DNA of 32,755 nt from Candidatus Bathyarchaeota archaeon (GCA_020348865.1 CP070754.1:1430382-1463136); one strand, 5' to 3'; shown: positions 1 through 8,471, numbered from the stretch's first letter. Numbers and translations are program-made. Notes: generated by a model not told the origin, from the letters alone.

Positions 1-798
1 GATGAAGTCCAGCCTTTCGGACCTTCCGCTCTCGTTCGAAATATGAGCGTCGGAACGTCTCACTGGAATCACCATATAGAAAAGGCTTATGGAGACTCGG
101 ATTTGAAAGCAGCAAAAGCTGTAACCAGGTTGTATGAGAAAGGCGTGTTGGTCACGAAAATTCAGCGAGCTTTCAGCGTAGGCGCCTTCGGACTAAAAGA
201 CAACAGGCGTCTAGTACCTACCCGTTGGAGTATCACCGCTGTAGACAGCACCATTTCAAAGGATATGATAACCCGAATCAAGACATTTCCAGAAATCAAC
301 GAGTATCGTGTATACGAATCTCAGTACCTAGACAACAGGTTTGAGGTTCTGATGATACCTGAAGCGTGGAAGTACGAGGCGATGGAAGCATGGTATCCCG
401 GAACAGCTTGGAACCCGAGTAGACACAACATAATCATATTTTCGGATTGGGAGGGCTACGAAGGAAGAACCACCTACGCGAATATTGGAGGCTGCTACTA
501 CTCGGCAAGACTGGCGGTTGGTGAATGGTTAACGAGGGAGAGACGCCAAGCATCAATAGTCGTACTTAGAGAAGCCCATCCAGGATATATCATGCCGGTT
601 GGCGTCTGGCAAGTGAGGGAAAACGTTAGAAACGCCATGAAAAAGAAGCCACTCAGGTACAACACGTTGAACGAAGCACTTGAGAGAGTTGCCAGTCAGT
701 TTCAGATTCCCATAGAAATATGGATAAGCAGAAGCAGACTTCTGCAAGACGCACTTCACCAGAGAAAAATCACGGAGTACCTCAGAAAGAAGCAGTGA
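1..798 (+). CDS. Nre-family DNA repair protein, 3' part (5' end outside window)
   Basis: The reading frame is open from the first base, so the ATG at 43 is internal and the N-terminal part, where the family has its Cys-rich zinc region, lies outside the window. The visible 265 residues match the C-terminal region of archaeal Nre (NreA/NreB) proteins, including the stretches GTSHWNHHIEKAYGD, WSITAVDSTISK, and a conserved centre around NIGGCYYSARLAVGEWL. Nre proteins are linked to repair of DNA damage and are recruited by PCNA. Here the last residues contain QRKITEYL, which fits the PCNA-interacting pattern Q-x-x-hydrophobic-x-x-aromatic-hydrophobic, with Leu in the last position instead of an aromatic residue. 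PCNA itself is encoded at 21.1-21.9 kb. The family call is firm; the repair role comes from the family, and the PCNA contact is inferred from the motif. Confidence 0.9.
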   Translation, partial: DEVQPFGPSALVRNMSVGTSHWNHHIEKAYGDSDLKAAKAVTRLYEKGVLVTKIQRAFSVGAFGLKDNRRLVPTRWSITAVDSTISKDMITRIKTFPEINEYRVYESQYLDNRFEVLMIPEAWKYEAMEAWYPGTAWNPSRHNIIIFSDWEGYEGRTTYANIGGCYYSARLAVGEWLTRERRQASIVVLREAHPGYIMPVGVWQVRENVRNAMKKKPLRYNTLNEALERVASQFQIPIEIWISRSRLLQDALHQRKITEYLRKKQ

Positions 799-899
799 AC
801 TACCTATTCACGGGCACTACCTTTCTTACAGCAGTCTGAGGCAACGCATGCATATGTGAAATCCTATTGAAGTAGCCGCCTGATTTGATGTTCAATGTC

Positions 900-1325
900 T
901 CAAACTCTCTTCTGAATCTCTATCAACCGCTTCTCATACTCTTCTCTTGAAATAAGACCCCCAACGTATTCCAGCCTCAAAATCGCCAAGACATCCCTTT
1001 CACCAACTGGACCCCTTCTTCTTCCAGCTATCTCTATGAGTTGAGTATCATGTTTTGCATGGATGAATCCAGACCTTTCAAGCTCCTTCCTCGCATCAGG
1101 ATGAACATAGCCCCTCCAACCTCCATCGAAACGGAGCCATTCAAGTTTACCCCTCAATTCATCTACAAGCTCTTTTGCACATTCGCTACAGAAACTTCCG
1201 AATTCTCGCTTTTCATCTTTCTTGCTGACCTCACAAAAGATGTAGAGGTCTCTGACCTCTTTACGACAACGTTCACACGTTTCACATTTCTCCAACCTCG
1301 AGACCTCTAAATGATACTGCCACAT
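900..1325 (-). CDS. Cys-rich zinc-binding protein with SHOCT-like tail, function unknown
   Basis: I do not recognise a named family for this 141-residue protein. The N-terminal third has clustered cysteines (CETCERC, then FC and SFCSEC about 20 to 35 residues later), suggesting a small zinc-binding fold. The C-terminal 30 residues (ILRLEYVGGLISREEYEKRL) resemble the SHOCT type of short helical tail, which has the general form LK.LydkGlITeeEye. The middle part is basic and Arg-rich (AGRRRGPVGERD). The start ATG is followed at once by conserved-looking sequence, and no better start is seen. It stands alone between Nre (converging from the left) and nucS (same strand, about 115 bases upstream). 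It could be a nucleic-acid-associated adaptor, but that is only a guess. Confidence 0.7.
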   Translation of the reverse strand: MWQYHLEVSRLEKCETCERCRKEVRDLYIFCEVSKKDEKREFGSFCSECAKELVDELRGKLEWLRFDGGWRGYVHPDARKELERSGFIHAKHDTQLIEIAGRRRGPVGERDVLAILRLEYVGGLISREEYEKRLIEIQKRV

Positions 1326-1441
1326 GGATAGATATAAGAGAGGGTTCTATGTTCACTGTAATCCGCAGATTGCATACTATACCATGTCACCATAAAGAGC
1401 ATGCGCGCTTCATTCATAGCGGTCTACTCTGGAAGTTCTCT

Positions 1442-2221
1442 CTACAGAAATTCCTCAAGTTTTCTAGTTCTGAATCGAGCTACGATTTCTGCACACTTTC
1501 GTGCGTCCAGCGACTTGAACCCCAATCCCAGCGTTTCTAGCAAGCTTTGAACACCCCTTCCCATACGAGGAGCCGCTAGAACACCTCTTACATCACGGTT
1601 CACCATCTTCCTAATCGACTCTACGTACTTGGATAACTGCAAAACGGCCTCACGCCCAACCGTCTTGCGTTTAATCTCCACAACAACGAATCTTCCAGCT
1701 TCATCCACCCCATAAACATCGATGAACCCAGGCTCCACTTTCTTCTCGTATGCAACAGGCTTAAAACCGGGTTCTAATAAGCTTGGCTCCAGCAGAATCG
1801 CTTTCTGCATATCCTTTTCACTGGCATAGAGCGAGAATTCACCTGAATCAACAAGCCTTAAGGCGGAAACCAGATACACACGATCAAAAAACAGTCTCAC
1901 TGACTCTGCTGGCTTCTTCCGGATGGCTCGAATCTGCAACACATCATCCACTAAATGTGTCTGAAAGAGACAGCCAGATGGTTGCCAATTCACAGGCTCA
2001 TACCCTGATGGACGATGAACCAACACCGAACCATCACCTTTTAATATAACAATTCTTTCACCAGGCTCCAGCTTGGAGCTTGCCCTCCCACGATAGTCAG
2101 CCCAACAATTCCCAACAACAATCACGCCTTTCCGATCAGAAACAGCCATTCTAACCAATTCCGCCGCCTCTTCTACACTCGGATTTTCTAAGGCAGTGAC
2201 TGGTCGTCTATTCCGTGACAT
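1442..2221 (-). CDS. nucS: Endonuclease NucS (EndoMS), mismatch-specific
   Basis: NucS/EndoMS cuts both strands around mismatched bases and stands in for MutS/MutL repair in many archaea and actinobacteria; it also acts on branched DNA ends. The N-terminal half (about residues 1-110) is the DNA-binding and dimerisation domain, with GDGSVLVHRPSGYEPVNWQP. The C-terminal half carries the PD-(D/E)XK nuclease core: Asp in PGFIDVYGVD, then EIKR in VVVEIKRKTVGREAV, giving the D...E-x-K catalytic set. The last residues, TRKLEEFL, look like a degenerate PCNA-binding tail without the leading Gln; euryarchaeal NucS binds PCNA. I place the start at the ATG at 2221; a TTG five codons upstream (2236) is possible. 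A TATA-like TTTTATG at about 2262-2268 on the minus strand fits the ATG start. It is divergent from the methyltransferase at 2279. Confidence 0.93.
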   Translation of the reverse strand: MSRNRRPVTALENPSVEEAAELVRMAVSDRKGVIVVGNCWADYRGRASSKLEPGERIVILKGDGSVLVHRPSGYEPVNWQPSGCLFQTHLVDDVLQIRAIRKKPAESVRLFFDRVYLVSALRLVDSGEFSLYASEKDMQKAILLEPSLLEPGFKPVAYEKKVEPGFIDVYGVDEAGRFVVVEIKRKTVGREAVLQLSKYVESIRKMVNRDVRGVLAAPRMGRGVQSLLETLGLGFKSLDARKCAEIVARFRTRKLEEFL

Positions 2222-2278
2222 ACCATCAGCCAACAACCTTTACAAACGAACAATTACACATAAAACTTCTGAACAACG

Positions 2279-2851
2279 ATGGCCGAGTGGAACAAGAAAC
2301 GTGAAGTCATGCACCACTATAACGACGCTGCAAACGTTTACGACGCTCAATACGCTGAAGAACAAGACGAAAAAATCAAAGCGATTCTAAATGAAATAAG
2401 CCCTCAACCCAACAACATTATACTAGACATAGGATGCGGAACAGGCCTACTCTTCAAACACCTCAGCAACTCAAAAGGACTACTGGTAGGACTAGACACC
2501 TCACTCGGCATACTCAAAAGAGCGAAAACGCGAGCAAAGAGACATAGCAATATAGTCGTCATCCGCGCCGAAGCTGACTACACTCCATTCAGAAACAAAA
2601 CCTTCAACAACATCTTCGCCATCACCCTCCTGCAAAACATGCCAAATCCCAAAACAACGCTCCGCGAAATCAAGAGAATAAGCAAACACAACGCAACCAT
2701 AGCAATCACAGCACTGAAAAAAGAGTTCACTAAAAATGCGTTCAATCAGATAATCGAAGACGCGGGACTAGCAATGACCATATTGGAGACAGATTACACG
2801 CTTAAAGATTACATAGCCACGACCGAAGGAGAGCATAAAAACCGGACATAG
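2279..2851 (+). CDS. Class I SAM-dependent methyltransferase
   Basis: This 190-residue protein has a Rossmann-type methyltransferase core. Motif I is ILDIGCGTGLLFKHL (about residues 48-62), followed by an acidic residue ending the second strand (VGLDTS), and FAITLLQNMPNPKTTLREIKRI in the place of the motif IV/post-IV region, as in UbiE/Methyltransf_11 enzymes. The substrate cannot be told from sequence; the UbiE resemblance is general to small-molecule and some RNA methyltransferases. The gene is divergent from nucS with only about 57 bases between the two starts, so the promoters must overlap. By eye the coding strand is poor in G and rich in A and C compared with neighbours (many AAC and AAA codons), which might reflect recent acquisition; I have not measured this. 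It converges with the DUF4152 gene. Confidence 0.85.
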   Translation: MAEWNKKREVMHHYNDAANVYDAQYAEEQDEKIKAILNEISPQPNNIILDIGCGTGLLFKHLSNSKGLLVGLDTSLGILKRAKTRAKRHSNIVVIRAEADYTPFRNKTFNNIFAITLLQNMPNPKTTLREIKRISKHNATIAITALKKEFTKNAFNQIIEDAGLAMTILETDYTLKDYIATTEGEHKNRT

Positions 2852-2879
2852 CGTTAGCCGTGCCATACATGCAGGTGAA

Positions 2880-3572
2880 TCAAACCTTAGGAAAAACCTC
2901 CAACACTCTAAACCCACGAGCACACGGATTAAGCATCTCAGAAAACTCAACCGACTTCAAAACACGATCTTCATCCACAGCACAACCCATGATATCATGC
3001 TCAGCCGGCAACAGAGAATGCACCACCACACTACCGTTGAAGACCCGTACGTAACACTTCACTGGCAAACCTAACCGCACTCTCTTCTTGTCTCTGGTTG
3101 ACCGCTTAGCGCCGTACAAGACGGCATATGCACAACATGTCAACTCGGCAATCCTCACAGGAATACTCTCTTTCCCTATGGCTAGGACTTCAAGACCATA
3201 GACACGTTTGATGTCAGAGCCCATCCTCCTCAATTCCGGCAGAATCTTCAGAACACGTCGACGAGCCTTACTCGAAACCCTCATCCTTGAAAGCTGAACC
3301 ACAGAAAGCTCCTCCAAACCCAAACCTCCCAAAGACATGTCCAAGTGAACTACATCCGCTTCCACTTCCTTCAGAAGATCCTGGCAAAGCTCAAGCTCAC
3401 GAACAATCAGAACTGCATTATCTTCCACCTTGGCGAAAATAGGCTTAGAAAAACAAAAGCTGGCTCTCCTGTAGGGAGGCTCTGTCAGCACTGCACTCGT
3501 AGCGACTATCAACGACGGGGTGAAATCTTCGTTCAAGATGGCGGTGCCCGAATCTGCAGTGACCACTTTCAA
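2880..3572 (-). CDS. DUF4152 family protein (PF2046-like, RNase H-type fold)
   Basis: The 230-residue protein matches the archaeal DUF4152 family, known from the Pyrococcus PF2046 structure, which has an RNase H-like fold. Conserved parts visible are the opening MKVVTADSGTAILNEDF, IVATSAVLTEPPYRRAS, VVHLDMSLGGLGLEEL and IGKESIPVRIAEL. The acidic residues in TADSG and HLDMS sit where the RNase H fold usually has its catalytic carboxylates, so a nuclease activity is plausible but not established for this protein. The length is normal for the family. The gene stands alone, converging with the methyltransferase and pointing away from the tRNA gene. The family name is from memory of PF2046, without a search. 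Confidence 0.8.
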   Translation of the reverse strand: MKVVTADSGTAILNEDFTPSLIVATSAVLTEPPYRRASFCFSKPIFAKVEDNAVLIVRELELCQDLLKEVEADVVHLDMSLGGLGLEELSVVQLSRMRVSSKARRRVLKILPELRRMGSDIKRVYGLEVLAIGKESIPVRIAELTCCAYAVLYGAKRSTRDKKRVRLGLPVKCYVRVFNGSVVVHSLLPAEHDIMGCAVDEDRVLKSVEFSEMLNPCARGFRVLEVFPKV

Positions 3573-3780
3573 GCGCCTTCACCGACCATACGTAATCTTG
3601 TAAGGATTTATGTGTCACTGTTAAGAATTGCGTGGCGTTCCACTCTCTGTCCCTTCTTTGTCACCTTTCTCAAATGTAGTGATTGAATTGCAGACAAACT
3701 GATTCTCAGTCTCTAATCCACTGCGATTGTCACGGAACAACGCTTATGTAACGCATGCCCCAAAACATGTTTCATGGAAA

Positions 3781-3858
3781 GGGGCTGTCGGCTAGCTTGG
3801 TCTAGGCTCTGAGACTCGGGCTCTCGGGACCCCGGTTCAAATCCGGGCAGCCCCACCA
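3781..3858 (+). tRNA. tRNA-Pro (anticodon CGG), CCA encoded
   Basis: A full cloverleaf folds here. Acceptor stem GGGGCTG (3781-3787) pairs with CAGCCCC (3848-3854), followed by discriminator A3855 and a genomically encoded CCA (3856-3858). The T arm is CCCGG-TTCAAAT-CCGGG (3831-3847). The anticodon stem TGAGA pairs with TCTCG (one G-T pair) around the seven-base loop CTCGGGC, giving anticodon CGG at 3817-3819, which reads CCG proline codons; G follows the anticodon as is usual for Pro tRNAs. The D stem (GGCT with GGCT, two wobble pairs) and the loop AGCTTGGTCTA are acceptable. No intron is seen. A TATA-like CTTATGTAA lies at about 3743-3751. Confidence 0.95.
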
Positions 3859-3886
3859 ATCGCGTCATTTCCTTTCTGAAGACCTA

Positions 3887-3892
3887 TTTTTT
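3887..3892 (+). terminator. Oligo-T terminator after tRNA-Pro
   Basis: A run of six T begins 28 bases after the CCA end of the tRNA, on the same strand, in a gap before a converging gene. Archaeal RNA polymerase stops at such T runs without needing a hairpin. Position and strand fit; there is no experimental support. Confidence 0.45.
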
Positions 3893-3901
3893 CTATACAG
3901 T

Positions 3902-5278
3902 TCACCGTTTTTCTCTCTTGGCAATCTCTCTTGCAGCAATAACACCTGAAGCAGAAGCTTGAACAAGCCCTCTGGTCACCCCTGCACCATCACCAATTGT
4001 GAATAGATTGAGAATCTTAGTCTCCAAACAGTCGCTCAATTGAAGCTTCGTAGAATAGAACTTCACTTCAATACCATATAGCAACGTGTTTTTCGAATTC
4101 ACACCTGGCGTAATCTGATCAAGAGCTTCGAGCATTTCACGAATGTCTGCCAGATAACGATAGGGAATAACAAAACTCAGATCACCTGGTGTGGCGTTTT
4201 TTAGCGTCGGAACGACCACACTTCTTTTCATCCTCTCCTCAGTTGACCGTCTCCCAGCTTGAAGATCACCCAACCTCTGAACAATCACGCCCCCACTAAG
4301 AAGGTTTGTAAGTCTCGCAAGATACTTGCCGTACGCTATAGGTTCCCTGAAAGGTTCTGTGAAAGATGTGCTAACCAGGATGGCGAAGTTGGTGTTTCTT
4401 GTCTTTCTTTTCGCATAGCTCTGACCATTCACCGTTAGGACACCTTCATAGGATTCCGCGATGACTTCGCCCTCAGGTGCAACACAGAAAGTCCTCACTT
4501 GATCATCGAAAGACTTCGAATGATAGATGAACTTGGGCTCATACATCACGTCTGTCAATTCTGCCATAACCGGTGCCAAAACCTCAACCCTAATGCCCAC
4601 ATCAACAGGATTATTCAGTGTTTTCAGACCTAACGACTGAGCCTCGCACTTCAACCACTCCGCCCCAATTCTGCCAGGTCCCACAATAACGTATCTCCCA
4701 AGAATCTTCTCGCCCTCAACAGACTCCACACCTTCGATTTTACCTCCTTTTGCCAACAGCCCTTTGACTTCGGTTTCAGTTCGGATTTCCACCCTATCGT
4801 TCAAATATCTACGCAACTTATGAAGAGTGTTGGCACAGTTCTCGGTGCCCATGTGACGTATTTCTTGCCGAATGAGTTTTAGGCCAGCAAGAGATGCTTT
4901 TCGCTCAATCTCGTCGATTTTGTCTGGCTCAAAACCATAAACGTGTTTTGGGGCCCCGAACTTCAGGTAGACGTTGTCAACATAGTGTACAAGCCCCTCT
5001 AGCTCTTGGTTAGCACGATATTCGTTTAGCCAACCACCGACCTCAGTGGACAATGTCAATTTTCCGTCGCTGAACGCCCCTGCGCCACCCCAACCGGACA
5101 AGAGCGCAGAGGGGCTAGGGTGCACTTGCCCTAAGCCTTTATCTGATGGCTGTATTCGTTGTTCAATGTCAGGTCCTTTGTCCAACATGAGTACGCTTAG
5201 TTTTGTGTTCTCAGCCAACTCGAAGGCGGAGAAAATTCCTGCCGGACCAGCACCTACAATTATCACATCGAATTTCAA
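3902..5278 (-). CDS. FAD-dependent dehydrogenase (COG2509 type)
   Basis: A 458-residue flavoprotein of the uncharacterised FAD-dependent dehydrogenase group COG2509. The N-terminus has the dinucleotide-binding motif VIIVGAGPAGIFSAFELAE (GxGxxG, residues 5-23), with the acidic end of the second strand at LMLDKGPD. The group-specific segment GWGGAGAFSDGKLTLS follows near residue 65. The C-terminal FAD motif FTIGDGAGVTRGLVQAS ends the protein. Electron donor and acceptor are unknown. The ATG at 5278 has a GGGGAT Shine-Dalgarno-like sequence about nine bases upstream and a TATA-like CATATATT near 5318-5327 on the minus strand. No partner gene is adjacent: it lies between a tRNA and UPF0147. Confidence 0.9.
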   Translation of the reverse strand: MKFDVIIVGAGPAGIFSAFELAENTKLSVLMLDKGPDIEQRIQPSDKGLGQVHPSPSALLSGWGGAGAFSDGKLTLSTEVGGWLNEYRANQELEGLVHYVDNVYLKFGAPKHVYGFEPDKIDEIERKASLAGLKLIRQEIRHMGTENCANTLHKLRRYLNDRVEIRTETEVKGLLAKGGKIEGVESVEGEKILGRYVIVGPGRIGAEWLKCEAQSLGLKTLNNPVDVGIRVEVLAPVMAELTDVMYEPKFIYHSKSFDDQVRTFCVAPEGEVIAESYEGVLTVNGQSYAKRKTRNTNFAILVSTSFTEPFREPIAYGKYLARLTNLLSGGVIVQRLGDLQAGRRSTEERMKRSVVVPTLKNATPGDLSFVIPYRYLADIREMLEALDQITPGVNSKNTLLYGIEVKFYSTKLQLSDCLETKILNLFTIGDGAGVTRGLVQASASGVIAAREIAKREKR

Positions 5279-5438
5279 CGATATCCCCTGAAGACCAAAA
5301 ATACATCTCCTAAGTGCAATATATGCTTTAGCAAAGGCACCGCAGTTACTGATTTATCAAGTTGAAGGGTTTGTTGCGGTCAAAACATTGGCAAGTAGAA
5401 GATATATTTGATATCCGACAGTGGTCATCTGCCGAGGG

Positions 5439-5717
5439 CTAATCCTTAATTGCTTCCAGTACGCTCATCACGTTCCACAGTTTCACCCTCGTATATGGTG
5501 GCATATTAGGGTCCTGCAAGATTTCGTCAAGGATAGATATAGCGTTGGACGCCCTCACCGCCGGCGTATGCTCCATCAAATCAAGAGCGTCAATAGACTG
5601 TCTAGCAGCTCTCCTAATGTTGCGAGGAGTCGTAGAGTCTTCAGAAACTTGCCCGAGAACAGCAGTCGCTCGCTTTATTCTTCCCTCATACTCCTCCAGC
5701 TTCTTCTTTCTCACCAC
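5439..5717 (-). CDS. UPF0147 family protein
   Basis: A 92-residue all-helical protein matching the archaeal UPF0147 family, recognised by RATAVLGQVSEDSTTPRNIR and ASNAISILDEILQDPNMPP. The function is unknown. The start is a GTG (the first of two GTG codons in a row) supported by a GGAGG ribosome site at 5725-5729 with seven bases of spacing, and by a TATA-like TATAAAT at about 5780-5788 on the minus strand. The length is typical of the family. It stands alone, divergent from the p27-like zinc protein. Confidence 0.9.
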   Translation of the reverse strand: MVRKKKLEEYEGRIKRATAVLGQVSEDSTTPRNIRRAARQSIDALDLMEHTPAVRASNAISILDEILQDPNMPPYTRVKLWNVMSVLEAIKD

Positions 5718-5863
5718 ACAGAAGCCTCCAATAACAGTGTCTGTAATACTCGAATTACCTTTAACTATTGCGCAGACACCGATTTATACCATTTGCGTTT
5801 CTCCTAAGCGTATCCACTTTGTCTTCACTACACTCTTCAGGGTTCTAGCAAGCCAAACCAAGG

Positions 5864-5902
5864 CATATATTATGCATCGCTGACTAACTATTTCTGAGGG
5901 GT
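5864..5902 (+). promoter_or_regulatory. TATA box and ribosome site for the p27-like gene
   Basis: CATATATTATG at 5864-5874 is a good archaeal TATA match, and it predicts transcription from about 5893-5897. GAGGGGT at 5896-5902 follows and is seven to eight bases before the TTG at 5910. Together they make TTG the likely start codon and predict a very short leader. Confidence 0.55.
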
Positions 5903-5909
5903 CTCAGAA

Positions 5910-6266
5910 TTGTCCAGAAGACTAAAGGATATCCAAACCATGGCCGACCTGCTCAAGCAGGGGAGCACCATGACAGAGCTTTCGTGCCCCGCGTGCTCTT
6001 CACCGTTGTTCAGACTGAAAAGCGGGCAGCTCTGGTGTGTGAAATGTGAAAAGCGCGTAGTAATAGTAAAAAGGGGAGAGCAACTGGTGGATAGCCCCGA
6101 GTCCGTACTATTCACGAGCTTAGAGTCAACTCTTCTCAAGAGAATTGAAGAGATAAAAACCAAAATGGAAGAGGAAAAAAGTCCAGAAAGACTAGAAAGA
6201 CTGGGAGCTACCCTGTCCACACTACTTGAAAACCTCAAGAAAACCAGAAAGATGAGAAGAACATGA
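5910..6266 (+). CDS. Sjogren/scleroderma autoantigen 1 (p27)-like zinc protein
   Basis: A 118-residue protein of the archaeal UPF0148/autoantigen p27 family. After a short N-terminal helix (LKDIQTMADLLKQGSTM) comes a four-cysteine zinc ribbon, CPACSSPLFRLKSGQLWCVKC (about residues 26-46). The second half is charged and helical and probably forms a coiled coil (SLESTLLKRIEEIKTKMEEE). The molecular role is not known. The TTG start is chosen because the GAGGGG ribosome site sits at the right distance; an ATG ten codons in would lose the conserved first helix. It is divergent from UPF0147 and converges with tmk. Confidence 0.88.
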   Translation: MSRRLKDIQTMADLLKQGSTMTELSCPACSSPLFRLKSGQLWCVKCEKRVVIVKRGEQLVDSPESVLFTSLESTLLKRIEEIKTKMEEEKSPERLERLGATLSTLLENLKKTRKMRRT

Positions 6267-6362
6267 CCTATTTATAGGAAGTTTCTGGTCTTTGTTGGGC
6301 GTTGCCAAAGCTTTCCGGAAATCGTTTACGATGTTGTGCAATTCGCACAGATATGCCACATG

Positions 6363-6971
6363 CTAATGTTTCCGATGGTTTTCTAAAGAATCCAGAACAA
6401 TTGTCAAAACATCTTTTGCCACTTCGTTCCTCGGTCGGTTTCCATCAACGGGCAACAAACTTCCATTCTTCACCAATATCGCGTATATCCCTTGAACGTT
6501 TAGCTGAATCTTCAGCTGCTCCATCACAGATCTCCTTCCGCGCAACCTCCTCACAGCAACCTCAGGCGGAATATCAATGTAAATTGATAGATTCGGAGGA
6601 AAAGCCAATTTGTTGATCTTCTCAATCCACTTCATGTCCAATCCCGCCGCTCCTTGGTAGGCCAGAGATGAATATACATACCTGTCAGAAACCACGATTT
6701 TGCCTCCTTTCAACGCAGGCTTGATTTTTTTTCGTACATGGTCGACCCGGTCAACCGCAAAAAGAAGAGCTTCTACAACGCTTGGTACCCGTCTTCTCCT
6801 CTCGAGAATGTGTTTTCTGATGAATCCTCCAATCTCTGCTCCGCTCGGTTCTGTTGTGTATATGGCGTCGAGCCCCCTCTTTTGCAGGCTCCGCACAAGT
6901 CGATGCGCGTGCGTAGTCTTTCCGCTCGCATCAAGCCCCTCCACGCAGATGAATAGCCCCCTTTCCTTCAC
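6363..6971 (-). CDS. tmk: dTMP kinase (thymidylate kinase)
   Basis: Phosphorylates dTMP to dTDP with ATP, in dTTP synthesis. The P-loop is EGLDASGKTTHAHRL (about residues 10-24 from the chosen start). YTTEPSGAEIGGFIR is the dTMP-binding segment, SDRYVYSSLAYQG carries the DRY/DRF signature, and RRLRGRR is the lid region. I start it at the GTG at 6971 (KERGLFICVEG follows at once, as in other family members) rather than at the ATG at 7025, because a TATA-like element at 7024-7031 would place transcription initiation downstream of 7025. The resulting 202 residues are normal for the enzyme. It is divergent from the HD phosphohydrolase. Confidence 0.93.
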   Translation of the reverse strand: MKERGLFICVEGLDASGKTTHAHRLVRSLQKRGLDAIYTTEPSGAEIGGFIRKHILERRRRVPSVVEALLFAVDRVDHVRKKIKPALKGGKIVVSDRYVYSSLAYQGAAGLDMKWIEKINKLAFPPNLSIYIDIPPEVAVRRLRGRRSVMEQLKIQLNVQGIYAILVKNGSLLPVDGNRPRNEVAKDVLTIVLDSLENHRKH

Positions 6972-7023
6972 TTGACAGCCCCCAGTTTTCCAAAGGATTG
7001 TTCCCAAAGTGTTTCCACTATCC

Positions 7024-7031
7024 ATTATATA
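7024..7031. promoter_or_regulatory. Near-symmetric TATA element between tmk and the HD gene
   Basis: ATTATATA reads as a TATA box on both strands. On the plus strand it predicts a start near 7053, ahead of the GGGAG ribosome site at 7073-7077 and the ATG at 7086. On the minus strand it predicts a start near 7000, ahead of the tmk GTG at 6971. This helps fix both gene starts. Confidence 0.5.
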
Positions 7032-7085
7032 CAGTAATCACTCTATTAATACGCCAAGGTTGGAAGAGCTTTGGGAGAGCATAAA

Positions 7086-8363
7086 ATGCGACGATATTGG
7101 GGCGAAATCAAAGACCCTGTTTTCGGATACATCTACATCACCAATGCAGAGAAAGAAATCATTGACTCCTTTCCGGTGCAGAGGCTACGTAGACTACGTC
7201 AACTTGCAGGAACGGAATTCGTCTACCCTGGCGCCAACCATACTCGATTCGAACACTCAATTGGCGTCATGCACCTAACCGGTCTCTTGTCGGAAAATCC
7301 AAATCTCTCACAAGAAATATCCGAAGATGAAGCCCAAATCATCCGAATAGCCGCTCTACTACACGACCTAGGGCATGGTCCATTCTCACACGTATTTGAA
7401 CATATACTAACGAAGTTTCTCAAGAAAACACACGAAGATATGACTACATGGATCATTCAAGAATCGGAGTTAAAACATGTGATAGACAAACTCGGGTATA
7501 GCTCCGACGCTATTGGAAAACTCGCAGTGGGGGCGCTACACAAACCCGGAAAAGCATTTATGGATCAAATCATTAGAAGCGCTTTTGACGTGGACAAACT
7601 CGACTTCATCGTGCGAGACACTTATCACACAGGTGCGCAATATGGATACGTAGACATTTTCCGACTCATCCACATGTTGGATGTGCTCGACGAAAACCTC
7701 ACAATTAATCTTGGGGCCCTTTCCGCTCTTGAATCCTTAATTCTGGCCCGAATTGAATCCTTTAGAAGTATATACTTTCACAGAGTCGGACGAGCCGTCC
7801 AGATAATGCTTGCCATGGCTATGGAAGAAGCGAAAGACGAGTTAGGATTGACGGATTTCAAATCGCCCGAACAGTATCTAGCACTCAATGATTACGTTAT
7901 GTGGACCATGCTGAAGGAAAGCGAGAAATCCAAAGTAATCATAGAAGATTTAGAAAGGCGTAGGCTGCTGAAATGTGTCTACGACCAAACCTTCTACATG
8001 AAAGACAAAACGATATCCAGCATCTTCAGCGTTGAGGAAATCCGAAATGAAATAAGAGATCAAATCGCTTCAGAGGCGCAAGTCGAGCCACAATCAGTTG
8101 TCATCGACGTGCCCACGCTTCCCACAGTTCCGTATCGACACTCAGTTCTATTGGAGCCTATGGAGATCCCCGTGTTTCACAAAACACATGATGGTCAGAA
8201 GATTTCTCAGCGACTGAGTGAAATCTCTGGAATATTTGATGTGCTCAGGGGTTTCATAAATATTCTTCGGGTCTACACTGATGAAAGACATCGCGATCAG
8301 GTGGGGGCGGCAGCGACAAAACTGCTCGGCAGAACTCCCACTTCAGCGAAGATTTCTTACTAG
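7086..8363 (+). CDS. HD-domain phosphohydrolase, SAMHD1-like (COG1078)
   Basis: A 425-residue member of the HD superfamily group related to SAMHD1 and bacterial dGTPases; relatives remove triphosphate from dNTPs. The metal-binding set is visible: His in NHTRFEHSIGVMHL (about residues 53-66), the paired HD in AALLHDLGHGPFSH (about 90-103), and the distal Asp in DVDKLDFIVRDTYHTG (about 170-185). The ATG at 7086 has GGGAG at 7073-7077 upstream and is preferred to the in-frame TTG at 7071, which would lie almost on the ribosome site. It is divergent from dTMP kinase, and dCMP deaminase is also in this window, so a role in the dNTP pool is plausible. The substrate is not shown by sequence. Confidence 0.88.
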   Translation: MRRYWGEIKDPVFGYIYITNAEKEIIDSFPVQRLRRLRQLAGTEFVYPGANHTRFEHSIGVMHLTGLLSENPNLSQEISEDEAQIIRIAALLHDLGHGPFSHVFEHILTKFLKKTHEDMTTWIIQESELKHVIDKLGYSSDAIGKLAVGALHKPGKAFMDQIIRSAFDVDKLDFIVRDTYHTGAQYGYVDIFRLIHMLDVLDENLTINLGALSALESLILARIESFRSIYFHRVGRAVQIMLAMAMEEAKDELGLTDFKSPEQYLALNDYVMWTMLKESEKSKVIIEDLERRRLLKCVYDQTFYMKDKTISSIFSVEEIRNEIRDQIASEAQVEPQSVVIDVPTLPTVPYRHSVLLEPMEIPVFHKTHDGQKISQRLSEISGIFDVLRGFINILRVYTDERHRDQVGAAATKLLGRTPTSAKISY

Positions 8364-8471
8364 GCGCGTGGTTGAACCCTAATGAGTAGCCAGTTTCTGA
8401 GAATAGTGAGACAAAATTAGAAGGGCGTTCAATGTTGTTAGCGAATGCTTATTTGCAGAGTTCCTCACTGA

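Noticed and set aside
5864-5875. GCATATATTATGC-like palindrome as an operator site
   Set aside because: Its position relative to the downstream gene fits a plain TATA box; symmetry over so few AT-rich bases is expected by chance.
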